From positions 1 to 64,000 of the forward strand of contig CAWGRQ010000038.1 of assembly GCA_963824985.1 (NCBI GenBank): 64,000 bases of DNA. The letters run 5' to 3'. Shown here one piece after another: positions 1-9,308 of this stretch (position 1 is the first letter of the stretch; each line of letters starts with the position of its first letter). Both the position numbers and the translations under genes were made by a program. This DNA comes from JAFNAG01 sp963824985. GTDB taxonomy: Bacteria > Acidobacteriota > UBA6911. The notes beneath the pieces are model-generated. The model worked only from the letters and a program-made list of their open reading frames with translations, was not told where the DNA came from and made no database searches.

Positions 1-2
1 CG

Positions 3-188
3 GGGGCCAACGTCGCCGGCGGTGCGCGGATCGGGGACGAGGCGTACCTCGGGATGGGCTCGATCGTCAGGGACGATCGGACGATCGGTGCGGGAGTCAC
101 GGTCGGCGCCGGCGCCGTCGTCGTGGGGGATGTCGATCCAGGCGTCACCGTCATCGGGCTGCCGGCGCGTCGCTTGGAGCGAGCGTGA
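3..188 (+). CDS. Hexapeptide-repeat acyltransferase, C-terminal fragment
   Basis: The reading frame is open from the left edge to a TGA at 186-188, so only the last 61 residues are seen. They show the left-handed beta-helix pattern of hexapeptide acyltransferases (repeats such as GGARIG, GAGVTVGAGA and VGDV) and end with the typical VIGLPARR coil. Proteins of the PglD/NeuD type with this ending acetylate amino sugars or sialic-acid-like sugars for surface glycans, which suits the neighbouring glycosyltransferases. The stop overlaps the GTG of the next gene, suggesting translational coupling. The exact substrate cannot be told from this fragment. Confidence 0.75.
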   Translation, partial: GANVAGGARIGDEAYLGMGSIVRDDRTIGAGVTVGAGAVVVGDVDPGVTVIGLPARRLERA

Positions 189-1065
189 GGGACGAGCTGA
201 TCATCAACCTTGCCCCGACCGGGATGGTGCCGACCCGCGCCGACACGCCCCATGTTCCCCTGACCCCCGACGAGGTCGCGGCCGATGTCCGGCGCTGTCT
301 CGACGTCGGCGCGTCGATCGTCCACATCCACCCGCGCGACGAGTCCGGTGAGCCGACCAGTCCCGGGAGTGGGCAGCAGCATTCATCGCCGCCGTCCGAG
401 CGCCGCGGCTCCGAACATCGTCGTGTGCATCACGACGAGCGGGCGGCGGAAGCCCGAGCTCGATGCCCGGGCGAGGCGGTCCTCGATCTCGACGGGCCGG
501 TTCGCCCGCAGAGATGGCCAGCCTGACCCTCGGCTCGCTGAACTTCCCGAGGCAGGCATCGGTCAACGCGCCGGCAACGATCCAGGGCCTGGCGGAGCGC
601 ATGCGCGAGCGTGGCATCGTCCCCGAGTGGGAGGTGTTCGACTTCGGGATGCTCGACTATGCGGCCTATCTCCGTGGTCGCGACCTGCTCGGCGACCCGG
701 TCTACGTCAACCTGTTGCTGGGCTCGCTCGGGACGCTGGCCGCGACGCCGCTCAACCTCGCGCTGCTGGTCGAGCGCCTGCCTGCAGGGGCCACGTGGGC
801 GGCCACCGGGATCGGCCGGTTCCAGCTCCAGGTGAACCGGCTTGCGATCGCGATGGGCGGCCACGTCCGGGTCGGACTGGAGGACAACATCTGGTTCGAC
901 GACGCGCGCACGGACCTGGCCACGAACGCTCGGCTGGTGGGCGAGCGGCTCGTGCGCATTGCCCGGGCGATGGGCCGCGAGCCGGCGACGCCGGACCAGG
1001 TCCGGGAGCGGCTTCAGATGCCCGGTACGGGTCATCTGACTGGCGACGCGGAGCCGTCGCGGTGA
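185..1065 (+). CDS. DUF849/BKACE family enzyme (3-keto-5-aminohexanoate cleavage-like), frameshifted
   Basis: A GTG start overlaps the preceding stop. The first ~58 residues carry the family N-terminus (INLAPTGMVPTR, then VHIHPRDESG with the metal-binding HxH). The protein then continues in two other frames: NIVVCITTSGR near 415-450, and from about 510 ASLTLGSLNFP through LEDNIWFD to the end at 1065. BKACE proteins condense or cleave beta-keto acids with acetyl-CoA using a zinc ion held by such histidines. Assembled, the length (~290 residues) is normal. At least two frameshifts lie between about 350 and 510; they could be sequencing indels or real decay. Its place in a polysaccharide cluster suggests a role in making an unusual sugar or side group, but that is inference. 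Confidence 0.7.
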
Positions 1066-2203
1066 CCCACCGATCCACGCCGTCGGTCGTGGCCATCGCG
1101 CACGGCCCGACGCCGTACTACACGCCGATCCTGAACGCGCTCTCGGAGCACGTCCGGCTCCACGTGGTCTACATGGGTCGTGGATCGGCTCCTGGTTCTG
1201 GCACCGTCGGCTGGGCCGACTTCCGGGACGCCTGGGGCGAACCGCCGGCCTTCGAGCACTCCTTTCATTGGTCGCTGCCGATCCGGTTCGACAGGCTCGA
1301 TTTCCACGCGCGCGCCAGCGTCGGCATCTCGCGGGCACTCCGCCGGCTGGATCCAGACGTCGTGCTCGTCCACAGCTGGGGTCCTCTCATGCTCGAGCCG
1401 CTGATCTGGCGGCGGGTCGCAGGTCGGCGCGCGGTGATGTGGACCGGAGCGGTTTGGGCACCGGTCTTCTCAGGGATCCAGCTTCGATGTTCGTCAGGCG
1501 CCGCGCCGTTGCCCTCGCGGACGCCTTCCTCAGCACGGGGACGCTCGCGACACGCTTTGTCGAGGCTCTCGGGGCGGACCCTCGACGCGTTGTCCAGTCT
1601 CCCCTGCCTTTGGCGCTTGCCGAAACGATCGCTGCAGCCCCGGTCGAGGACCGACCCGCGACTGCGGCTGGCCCCAGGTTCCTCTTTGTCGGTCGCCTGG
1701 TCGACCTCGAGCGCCCGCTAGTTGGCCCGGGCGCTTCCTGCGGGCCGGGCCGTCACTCGGGCAGGCGACGCTGACCGTGGTTGGCGATGGCCCGCTGCGC
1801 GCCCAGTTGGCCGAGCTCGCAGCGGCTTCAAACGGCCGGATCCGACTCCTCGGGGCGCGGCCGAGGGCCGGCCCTCGCAGCCCACTATCGAGCGGCGGAC
1901 GTGCTCGTCATCCCGTCGGTCCGGGAGGTCTGGGGCCTCGTGGTGAACGAGGCGCTCGCCGCCGGTCTCTTCGTCGTGGCGACAGACCAGGTGGCGAGTG
2001 CCGTCGACCTGCTCGACGAGGGTTCAGGTCTCATCATCCCTGCCGACGATCCGGGTCTGCTCATGGACGCCATGCGGTTCGCCGGAGGCGTCGGTCAGTC
2101 AGCGGTCGAGCGAGCGGCGAGGACTGCCCGTATCAGGGACTGCACTCGACGTTCATTCGCCGCCGATCTCAACCGAGCAATCGCACTCGCCCTCGGCAGC
2201 TGA
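1062..2203 (+). CDS. Glycosyltransferase family 4 (group 1), frameshifted
   Basis: GTG at 1062 overlaps the BKACE stop. The N-terminal part (VVAIAHGPTPYYTPILNAL, then DPDVVLVHSWGP) is a GT-B acceptor domain. The C-terminal part carries the nucleotide-sugar site: FLFVGRL near 1680, GDGPLRAQL near 1785, and PSVREVWGLVVNEALAAG near 1915, with the ExxxxxxxE pattern of GT4. These parts lie in three frames, with breaks near 1480, 1720-1780 and 1860. It should transfer a sugar to a lipid-linked glycan at the cytoplasmic membrane. Its 3' end overlaps the converging GT2 gene by about 100 bp, which may be another effect of indels. Confidence 0.75.
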
Positions 2204-3120
2204 CGCCCACTCAGCTGGCCGTCCGAGCTCCTCGTCAGGTGTCCTCGTTCGCGGGCGGAGCGTCGCCCGTCGCCATCGACGCTCGAAGCGTCGCCACCTG
2301 TCGGACGAAGTCTGATCCGCCCATCGCGGATGGCGTGGAAGACAGCGGGCTCGTCAATGGCGGCCCGGATCAGGGTCGCCCCGACAAGGCGAGCCGCGAT
2401 CTTCCAGGTCTTCCGCGCGACTGTTCCGATCGGCCCGTGGGAGACGCCGTACTCACGCTCCAGGCGAGCATGATCGGACCGTCCGACGTCGATCATCGTG
2501 TACGACTTCCGCGCCGCGTGATGGCGATCGATCGCTACGATCCGATTGAGCCTCCGGAATCGATGGCGCCGGGACAATCGCAGCCACAGCTCGTAGTCCA
2601 TGGCGTAGTCGAACGACTCGTCGACCAGTGGAACGCCAACGGAGCTTCGCCGAATGAATGCAGCCGGCTGGACGATGAAGTCGTGGAGTCGAAGGAGAGT
2701 CGCATCGAAAGGTGGCACCCACAGCGCCTGGAGGACCAGTCCCTCGGCGTTGACGAGCAGGGCATGACCGTATACCACTGCCAAGCTTGGGTCGCTTTCG
2801 AACGCACGGACCGCATCCTCGACGACAGTCGGCCCGAAGTACGCGTCGTCGGAGTTCAGCCACCCGATGATCTCGCCGGTGCTGAGGGCGAACGCCTTGT
2901 TCAGTGCATGACTCTGACCTGAGTCCGGTTCGCTGCGCCAGGTGAGCCCCGGCCGGGAGCGGCTGGCGAGGAGATCCACCGAGCCATCCGTGGAGCCGCC
3001 GTCCATGACGATGTGCTCAAGGCGCTCGTAGGTCTGGCTCTCGACCGACGTGAGATTGTCACGCAGCCAGCGCGCCTGGCCGAATGAGGGAGTGAGAACG
3101 GACACGAGCGGGTTGGGCAT
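2095..3120 (-). CDS. Glycosyltransferase family 2
   Basis: An open frame of 341 codons starting at 3120. The N-terminal ~110 residues are a standard GT-A fold: VSVLTPSFGQA, the VMDGGSTDGS motif and GWLNSDDAY holding the metal-binding aspartates. Further on, SRRHRFRRLNRIVA precedes a helical C-terminal stretch. These enzymes add a sugar from a nucleotide donor to growing surface polysaccharide. The last ~60 residues are low-complexity and arginine-rich and overlap the converging GT4 gene, so the true stop is probably further upstream and was lost to an indel. It is the least broken gene of the left piece. Confidence 0.85.
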   Translation of the reverse strand: MPNPLVSVLTPSFGQARWLRDNLTSVESQTYERLEHIVMDGGSTDGSVDLLASRSRPGLTWRSEPDSGQSHALNKAFALSTGEIIGWLNSDDAYFGPTVVEDAVRAFESDPSLAVVYGHALLVNAEGLVLQALWVPPFDATLLRLHDFIVQPAAFIRRSSVGVPLVDESFDYAMDYELWLRLSRRHRFRRLNRIVAIDRHHAARKSYTMIDVGRSDHARLEREYGVSHGPIGTVARKTWKIAARLVGATLIRAAIDEPAVFHAIRDGRIRLRPTGGDASSVDGDGRRSARERGHLTRSSDGQLSGRQLPRASAIARLRSAANERRVQSLIRAVLAARSTAD

Positions 3121-3126
3121 TCGTGG

Positions 3127-4574
3127 TCAGGAATGTCCGCCTGGCCAAGGTCCCGGCAGGCGAGATCGGACGACCTGCGGCGATGCCGGTGCCCTTCCGC
3201 ACGCGGGCGAGCGCCGGCACCGATCGCCAGGGCGAGCACGAACGCGAGCGCAAATGACGCGCCCTTGTCGTCCATCGGCGTGCCCAGGGCGGAGGCCGCG
3301 GCGAACAGTGCCCCATAGCCGAGCAGGGCAAGCGTTCCTGGCGCTCAGCCGGCGCGTCGAACGAGCCGCCGAAGGGAGGCGCACGCACACCAGGCCCACG
3401 ACAGCAACACGACGATGCCAACGAGTCCGAACTTCGCCGCGAACGCCAGCGGTGTGTTCAGGTAGTAGCTCTGTCGGGCGCTTCCCGCATGGTCGAACCA
3501 GGCGATCTCCTTCCCCGGACCGACGCCGACGAGGGGGTGAGCAAGGAACGCCTCCCAGGCAACGCGCGTCTGGGCCAGGCGCTCCCGGAAGCTTCCCTGC
3601 GAGCCCGGGTCTCGGAACAGGTCGCCCAGCGACCCGATGCGCTCACCGATGACCTGCGGTCGTGCAGTCGGAAGAGGCGTCGCCGGGACCGTCGATCCCG
3701 TCGACGGTCCGAGGCGTCGCCGGGACCGTCGATCCCGTCGACGGTTCAGGGCTGGGGACTGCCGCAGAGGGCGGGCCCGACGCCGAGCCCGCCGCGACCG
3801 CCTCGAGCGAGAGGCCGATCGCGCCAACGGTGCCGAACGTCGCGACGATGACCAATGCGGCAGCCGCAAGCGTCCGGCGCCAGGCAGGCCGGCCGAGGGC
3901 CACGGCCATTGCGGGTGCTCGGCGCCGACAAGGAGAATCGCCGCTGCTGTCCGCGTTCCTGTCGGCGAGGAAGACGCCCAGCAGGAGAATCCGGCGAGGG
4001 CGGCCCCAACCCAGCCGATAGACGGGCCTCGGCACGCCCAGGCCACGCCGACGATGAACAGCGCGCTCGCCACCTGCCCGCTTGGAAGCACCAGCCGGTC
4101 GAACGGAAGGGCCAGGATGCTTCGTCGAGCGAACCACTCCACCGCAAATGACACGGAAGCGAGAAGGCCCGCGACCATCGACAGGGAGGTAAGGTCCCGG
4201 GTCGACGAGGCGCGTCGGGCGTCAAAGGCCATGATCGGGGCCGCCGCGAACAGGCCGTACGTGCTGGCGTCACGGAGCCAGCTGACGGGACTGGTCCCGC
4301 CGAGCAGGGCGACCGGGAGCGAGACGGCAAGGAGCGCGACGAACAGCGCCGAGCTCACGACCCACGGCCACTCGGGTGACCTGTGGTCGGACCACAGGTC
4401 CCGCACCGACCAGACGGCCGCTCCGACGACCGCACCGCGAACGACGAGGTAGAACACTTTCGGCAGGCTGAGGGCGTCTGAGTTCTGGAGGGTGAGCAAG
4501 CCGCCGAACACGAACACGATCAGCCGCGTGCGGCCGTTCCAAGTGCCAGCCAGATTGCGGACCAGTGCTGCCAT
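3127..4574 (-). CDS. O-antigen ligase / Wzy-like membrane protein, frameshifted
   Basis: The first ~200 residues from 4574 hold several hydrophobic segments (LIVFVFGGLLTL, FLVVRGAVVGAAVW, SALFVALLAVSLPVALLGG, ASALFIVGVAWA). A later block has the periplasmic loop typical of WaaL/Wzy proteins: RVAWEAFLAHPLVGVGPG followed by PLAFAAKFGLVGIVVLL. A terminal helix, FALAFVLALAIG, is read in yet another frame near 3240. The middle (3640-4020) is broken; a 37-bp tandem duplication at 3674-3745 shifts the frame. The enzyme would polymerise or ligate O-antigen units at the outer face of the inner membrane. The 3' limit is approximate. Confidence 0.7.
3674..3745. repeat. 37-bp tandem duplication inside the O-antigen ligase
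   Basis: The block beginning GAGGCGTCGCCGGGACC occurs twice, at 3674 and 3711, a period of 37 bp. Each unit contains a near-palindrome, ACCGTCGA then TCGACGGT. Because 37 is not a multiple of three, the second copy shifts the host reading frame. Confidence 0.85.
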
Positions 4575-4590
4575 TCGCGGTCCCGTGCTC

Positions 4591-5845
4591 CTAGATGCCC
4601 GGTGCCTGCAAGATGAAGCTCTCGCTCCTCGTCAGCCAGCGATCGGCCAGCGAGGCGTCGATAGTGTGCACGGAATGTCCGGGCCGTTCGTTCCAGTCGA
4701 ACCGGGTCACCCTGAGCCTGCCGCGCACGACCAGCTTCTGGCGAAGCTCGGCGTCGGTCCAGAGTGCCAGGATCGCGTCCGCCATGGCCTCTATGTCGTC
4801 CGGATCGAACGTAAGCGCGGCGTCCCCGACCTGCTCGGGCAGCGAGGTCACGTCGGAGCACGCTACCGGGACACCAGCCGCGAACGCCTCCCACACGGGC
4901 CCGCTCGCCGCCTCGAACCGCGTCGGTACCACCACCGCCGTCGCCAGCGCGTAGAGCGTCCTGAGGGTAGCGGGATCCACGAAGCCAAGCCACTTGATGT
5001 CGCCGGAGAGCCCCAGTCGGCGCGCCTGCCCCTGGAGGACATTCGCGTGCGTGTTCAGGTATCCGGTTGACACGAGTGAGACGACATGGCCACGGCGGCG
5101 CAGGAGCGCGAGCGCCTCGAGCAGGCCCGCGTGGTTCTTGTGAGGCCATGTCTGCGCGGTAAGGATGAACCGGTCTGGAAGGCGGTGCTCGAGGCGAACC
5201 CGGTCAAGATAGCCGGCTGCGGCATCGGGTACTCGTCGGTAATCGGCGCCCGGGGACGATGACAACCTTTCCACCGGGCAACCCGTACTGTCGGATCAAG
5301 TCCTCGCGCGCCCATCGGCTCGTGACGGCCACCATCTGAGCGCGGTCGCAATACGTCCGATAGTTGAGTTCTCGCGTCGCGATCTCGCGGGGGCTGAAGT
5401 ACCGGCTGGGTGGAGGTGCTGGAGATCGTGCGGGTGATAGATGCTCGGAATGTCTGTGAGGAACGCTGACTGGATCGTGGAATCGAACAGGTCCACGCCG
5501 GCTCGTTCCACGACCCCGTCCGACATCCTTGGCGGAGACAGCCTCGTCCACGGGAGAACCGGCAGGCTCCGCCACGCGGCCCGGAGACCGGGCGCCCTTG
5601 CGATCCGCGCACGAGCAGCTGCGCCTGCGCCCCCCTTGGGACGCGGCCATGGCACGGGCAGCGGACGACACGGGCCGACCAGATGGGGACGGATCCAATC
5701 GTCTGCTCCGTCGTACGTCAGGAAGAGGTACTCCTCGTCTCCGTCCTCCAGGCGCGAGTGACCGGGCCAGGCCCAGTACGACGGTCTCCACGCCGCCCGA
5801 CCTGCCGGTCTCGAGCCGCGCGTCGAGCGCGATGCGCAGGCTCAT
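4591..5845 (-). CDS. Glycosyltransferase family 4 (mannosyltransferase-like), frameshifted
   Basis: The probable start is the ATG at 5845, opening with LRIALDARLETGRSGGVETV, a GT4 N-terminus with the glycine-rich GGVE loop. The middle (LFDSTIQSAFLTDIPSIYHPHDLQHLHP) is read in another frame around 5400-5560, and the C-terminal half is intact from about 5274: FILTAQTWPHKNHAGLLEAL, then VVPTRFEAASGPVWEAFAAG and CSDVTSLPEQVGDAAL. This order is typical of GT4 mannosyl- or rhamnosyltransferases of O-antigen clusters. At least two frameshifts (near 5790-5600 and 5290) are needed. It lies downstream of the GNAT gene on the same strand. Confidence 0.8.
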
Positions 5846-5993
5846 GCGGGCAGCTCGCCGGGGGTCACGGGGTGCCGCAGCCCGCGGTGATGACCAGGCC
5901 ATGCCCCGGGGCCATCCGCCCCCCGAGGCGCGTCACGGTCGACTCGCAAATTCGCGAAGGTAGGCGCCCGTCGGAGCGCGAACCGCTGTCCAC

Positions 5994-6475
5994 TCACGGG
6001 CGCTGAAGCTCGAGGACCCCGACAAGCTGACCCCTTTTCCTCCTCTCCAATCGGTATCCCATCCGCTCGTACAGGTGTCGCGCCTGCAGGTTCTCCGGCG
6101 CGACCCGCAGCCCGACCCTGGTCGCCCCACGGAGGCGCGCCGCCTCGTGGAGGAACTCCATGAGGAGGCGTCCGATCCCGCGCGCCCGGAAGCTCGGGTC
6201 GACGGCGATGCCGAGGCTCAGGACATCGTAGCCCTCGTCCCAGCCCCGGAGCAACCCATAGGCCATGACCTGCCCCGCGGCGATCGCGACGTAGCGAAGG
6301 TCGGCGTTCCTCGGGCTGCCATAGCTCGCGGGCAGCATCCCTGGTCAGTGGATGGGGATGGAAGGTGTTGCCGGGGTCGGCGGCGATCCGCTCGAGAAAC
6401 GTGCCGAATGCCGGGCTTCGAGTTCCTCGTCGAGAAGTCGGATCTCAAGGTCACGTTCAGCACGTGCGGAGGCAT
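5994..6475 (-). CDS. GNAT family N-acetyltransferase, frameshifted near its N-terminus
   Basis: The C-terminal ~110 residues are in one frame and carry the acetyl-CoA binding signature: GIAVDPSFRARGIGRLLMEFLHEAA (R/Q-x-x-G-x-G/A) followed by GLRVAPENLQARHLYERMGY. The N-terminal part starts at the ATG at 6475 and needs frame changes near 6440 and 6340. That ATG directly abuts the TGA of the aminotransferase (TGAATG), a tight coupling typical of PseH/WecD-type enzymes that acetylate the amino sugar made by the upstream aminotransferase. That substrate is inferred from context only. Confidence 0.75.
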
Positions 6476-7599
6476 TCACCGAGACGCGGAGCCGATGACG
6501 TCGGCGATCCGATCGAGGTCGGTTTCCGCCAGGTCCGCGTACGTTGGCAGGTTCATCCCGCTCTCGCCGAGGCGATCGGTCACTCCGAGGTCGTACTTCC
6601 GGCCCCGGGTCGGCTCGCGGAATGGCGGGAGACGGTGCAGCGGGATGAAGAACGGCCGTGTCTCGATGCCTTCATCTGCCAGGATCACGCAGCTCGTCAC
6701 GGGTGCGCCCAAAAACCGCCGCATCGACGGTGATGCAGAACAGCCAGGGTGATGGATCCGCCCAGGGGGCGACGGGCTGGAAGCCGATCCCCGGGTGACC
6801 CGACAGGCGCTCTCGATATCCGCGGAAGATCGCCCGTCTTCGCGCCAGGATCTCGTCGCCCGCTCGAGCCTGCGCGCAGAGGATCGCGCAAGCGATGTTG
6901 GTCATCGGAAGTTGTACCCAGTGACCGGGAAGAAGTAGCGGCGGGTCGGATCCATGCCCTGGCCCCGAAGCGTCCGGAGGCGTAGCTCAAGACGGGGTCA
7001 TAGACCGCCGTCACGGCGCCACCCTCACCGGAGGTCGAGTGTTTGCCGTAGAAGGAGAACGTTCCGGATGGAGCGAGGCCTCCCGTCGGTCGTCCCTTGT
7101 ACTTGGCCAGGTGAGCCTCCGCGGCATCTTCGACGACCCACAGGCCGTGAATTCCCGCCACCCGGTTGATGGCGTCCATGTCCGCCGGATGACCGTAGAG
7201 GTGGACTGCGATGATGCCCTTGGTCCGACTGGTGACCGCCTGTTCGAGCCGCTCCGGATCGATGCACCACGTATCGGGGTCGACGTCGACGAAGACTGGC
7301 TCCGCGCCGACGTACCGAACCGCGTTGGCGGTCGCGATGAACGTCAGGGACGGGACCAGAACCTCATCTCCTGGCCGTACACCCAGGCCGAGGAGGGCGA
7401 GATGCAGAGCGATTGTCCCGTTGCAAACGCCGATGGCCGCCCGCGTCCCGCAGGACTCGGCGTATTCACGTTCGAACCGCGTGACGAACGAGCCCGTCGA
7501 GGAGATCCACGAGCTCCGGATGGCCTCGACGACGTATCTCTCTTCGTTGCCGCTCAGGTCCGGTCTGGCCACCGGGATCTTCGCGGGACTCTGGCTCAC
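6476..7599 (-). CDS. DegT/DnrJ/EryC1 sugar aminotransferase, frameshifted
   Basis: The likely start is the GTG at 7599 (SQSPAKIPVARPDLSGNE). The PLP-fold core is clear: GVCNGTIALHLALLGLGVRPGDEV, PSLTFIATANAV, WVVEDAAEAH, and FSFYGKHSTSGEGGAV, in which the K of the FYGKH segment is the expected Schiff-base lysine. The remainder continues in two further frames (about 6920-6700 and 6720-6476) to VTDRLGESGMNLPTY and a stop at 6476. Such enzymes transaminate a nucleotide keto-sugar. The stop is followed at once by the GNAT start. At least two indels are required. Confidence 0.8.
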
Positions 7600-7610
7600 G
7601 GCGGTCTCCA

Positions 7611-8594
7611 CTATGGCTTGTCGATCACGATCCCGCAAACTCCCATGCCGGGCATCTCTCCACGTCCGGTACGTTCGATACTCGCGGGCTATCTCTTCCG
7701 GGTCGTCGACCGTGCACCTGTGGCCCTCGGCGACCCACCGCTTCTCGTATTCGCGGAACCGTCCCGGCCGTCGCTCCCACCATTCGATCCGGGTCGCCGC
7801 CTCGCCCGAAGGCTCGATGAGTCGGCGATGGATGGCGGCCTCGTCGTAGATGCGCTGAAAGAAATAGCGGCCGCCGGCTCCCGGGATGCCCAATCCATAC
7901 TCGTCGTGCTCTCGCATCTCGACCTCGAACGCTCGAGCGACCGGAACGGTCACGATGAGGCGGCCGCCGGGGACCGGCCCCATACAACCGGCGGATGGCC
8001 TGCGTGTCTCCGTCGTCGCCGGTGATGTGCTCCACCACCGATATCGACCAGATCAGGTCATACCGGGTGTCGTCCAGCTCCTCAACAGGAAGTGTGTCAA
8101 CGACGAATTCCACCAGGTTGAGTCTACGAGCGAATCGCCGAGTGACGCGTGCGTCCTCGGCATCAGATCACCATGCGCACGTGCAGGCCCCTGCCGCTGC
8201 TGGCTGCGCGGATGCTGAACAATCGAGGAGACGCGACGTCGAGGCAGCGCCCTTGGCGACCCGCGAGCGCCTGCCACGCGAATGCGAATTCCCAGTAGCG
8301 GACGATGTTCACGGGCGTGAGGAGCAGTCCGCGACCACCGGGATCTCCCCTGAGCAGAAGCTCAGTCCATCCGCCCCACCCGAAGCGTGCGAAGTCCAGC
8401 CCCGGCGCGCCGAGCCGTACGGCCCGCCGGTACGATCGGAGGGCCCGACCCAACAGCCATGGAGCGCTCAGGCCTCGACCCAGTCGCCTCAGATGGGTCA
8501 CGCAGAACAGGGTCGTGGCCCGCGAACAGCGGTATTCAAGGCCTTTACGCCGAGGCGAGTCGTCCGGCGCAAGGGTGAGAACGGTCCTGACCAC
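7611..8594 (-). CDS. Class I SAM-dependent methyltransferase, frameshifted
   Basis: Three frame segments join into one protein. The N-terminal part holds FGWGGWTELLL and a helix before CLDVASPRLFS (motif I, about 8225). The middle is VEFVVDTLPVEEL then YDLIWSISVVEHI (motif IV region, about 8030). The next part is GGRLIVTVPVARAFEVE, and the end is PGMGVCGIVIDKP with a TAG at 7611-7613, a tail common in glycan-cluster methyltransferases. It ends 12 bp after the aminotransferase start on the same strand, so the two overlap slightly. The start is uncertain; 8594 is the most upstream usable start. Confidence 0.65.
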
Positions 8595-9185
8595 GTGGCC
8601 CAGGCCAACCGGAGTCGGCGGGCGAGGGGTTCGTCGTCAGGGGAGGCGACAGGTGCAAATCGACCGCATCGACCGCCTGGCTGCACAGGCGGTCCCATTT
8701 GAAGTGGTGGTCGAGCAGGGCCCAATTCGCCGCCCGCATCTCGTCGAGCTCACGCTCGGGCATATTGTCGAGGCGGCGCAGGATCGCAACCGCTAAATCC
8801 GCGTCGCCGGGCTGGGGACATTCGGGATCGAGGGGATGCCCGAATAGCCGCTCTCCGGAGTGCAAACGGGGATGAGGCCCCAGGCCATCGCCTCGATGAT
8901 CGTCGTTGGGTCGCTATCCCGACCCAACCGTCAGGAGGAAGTCAAAGCCAGCCACGAGTTCGCGCCCGACCTGGGTCGAGAAGTCCTGCGAACCGAGTGC
9001 GTCAAAGCCGCGGATCGATCGTTCGCCGCGGCCAATCCAGCCAAACCGTGTCGACGGCAACCGACTCGCGATCTCCTCGAGATAGGTCGGGTTCTTGTAC
9101 CAGGCCGTGTTCCCGATATAGACGAACGAGCGTTGCCCCGCCGGCGCGAACCTGTGCTTCACGACGGGGAAGTCCTTCCGAACAC
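8545..9185 (-). CDS. Glycosyltransferase family 4, C-terminal fragment truncated at the sequence join
   Basis: Readable segments are FVYIGNTAWYKNPTYLEEIA near 9110 (donor-site region), DFLLTVGSG followed in another frame by IIEAMAWGLIPVC near 8890, and AVAILRRLDNMPERELDEMRAANWALL near 8790. This is the C-terminal half of a GT4 enzyme. The N-terminal half, about 180-200 residues, is missing: the frame runs into the short dispersed repeat at 9187, and everything beyond belongs to unrelated genes. At least two internal frameshifts occur. The truncation marks the probable assembly join. Confidence 0.7.
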
Positions 9186-9186
9186 C

Positions 9187-9237
9187 AAATCCGTGAAATC
9201 CGTGGCGTTTTTGCTTTTATTCCCCAGGAGTGATTCC
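9187..9237. repeat. Short dispersed repeat (S family) at the join
   Basis: Contains AAATCCGTGAAATCCGTGG followed by CGTTTTTGCTTTTATTCCCC, almost identical to copies at 13100-13170, 15738-15786 and 46033-46072. It starts exactly where the truncated glycosyltransferase ends. Confidence 0.8.
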
Positions 9238-9308
9238 TGCGGATTATAATCGCTGCACCTGCAACAGCCCGAGGATGTGGGGCACTGAGCCGGAAAAGGA
9301 AGGACACG

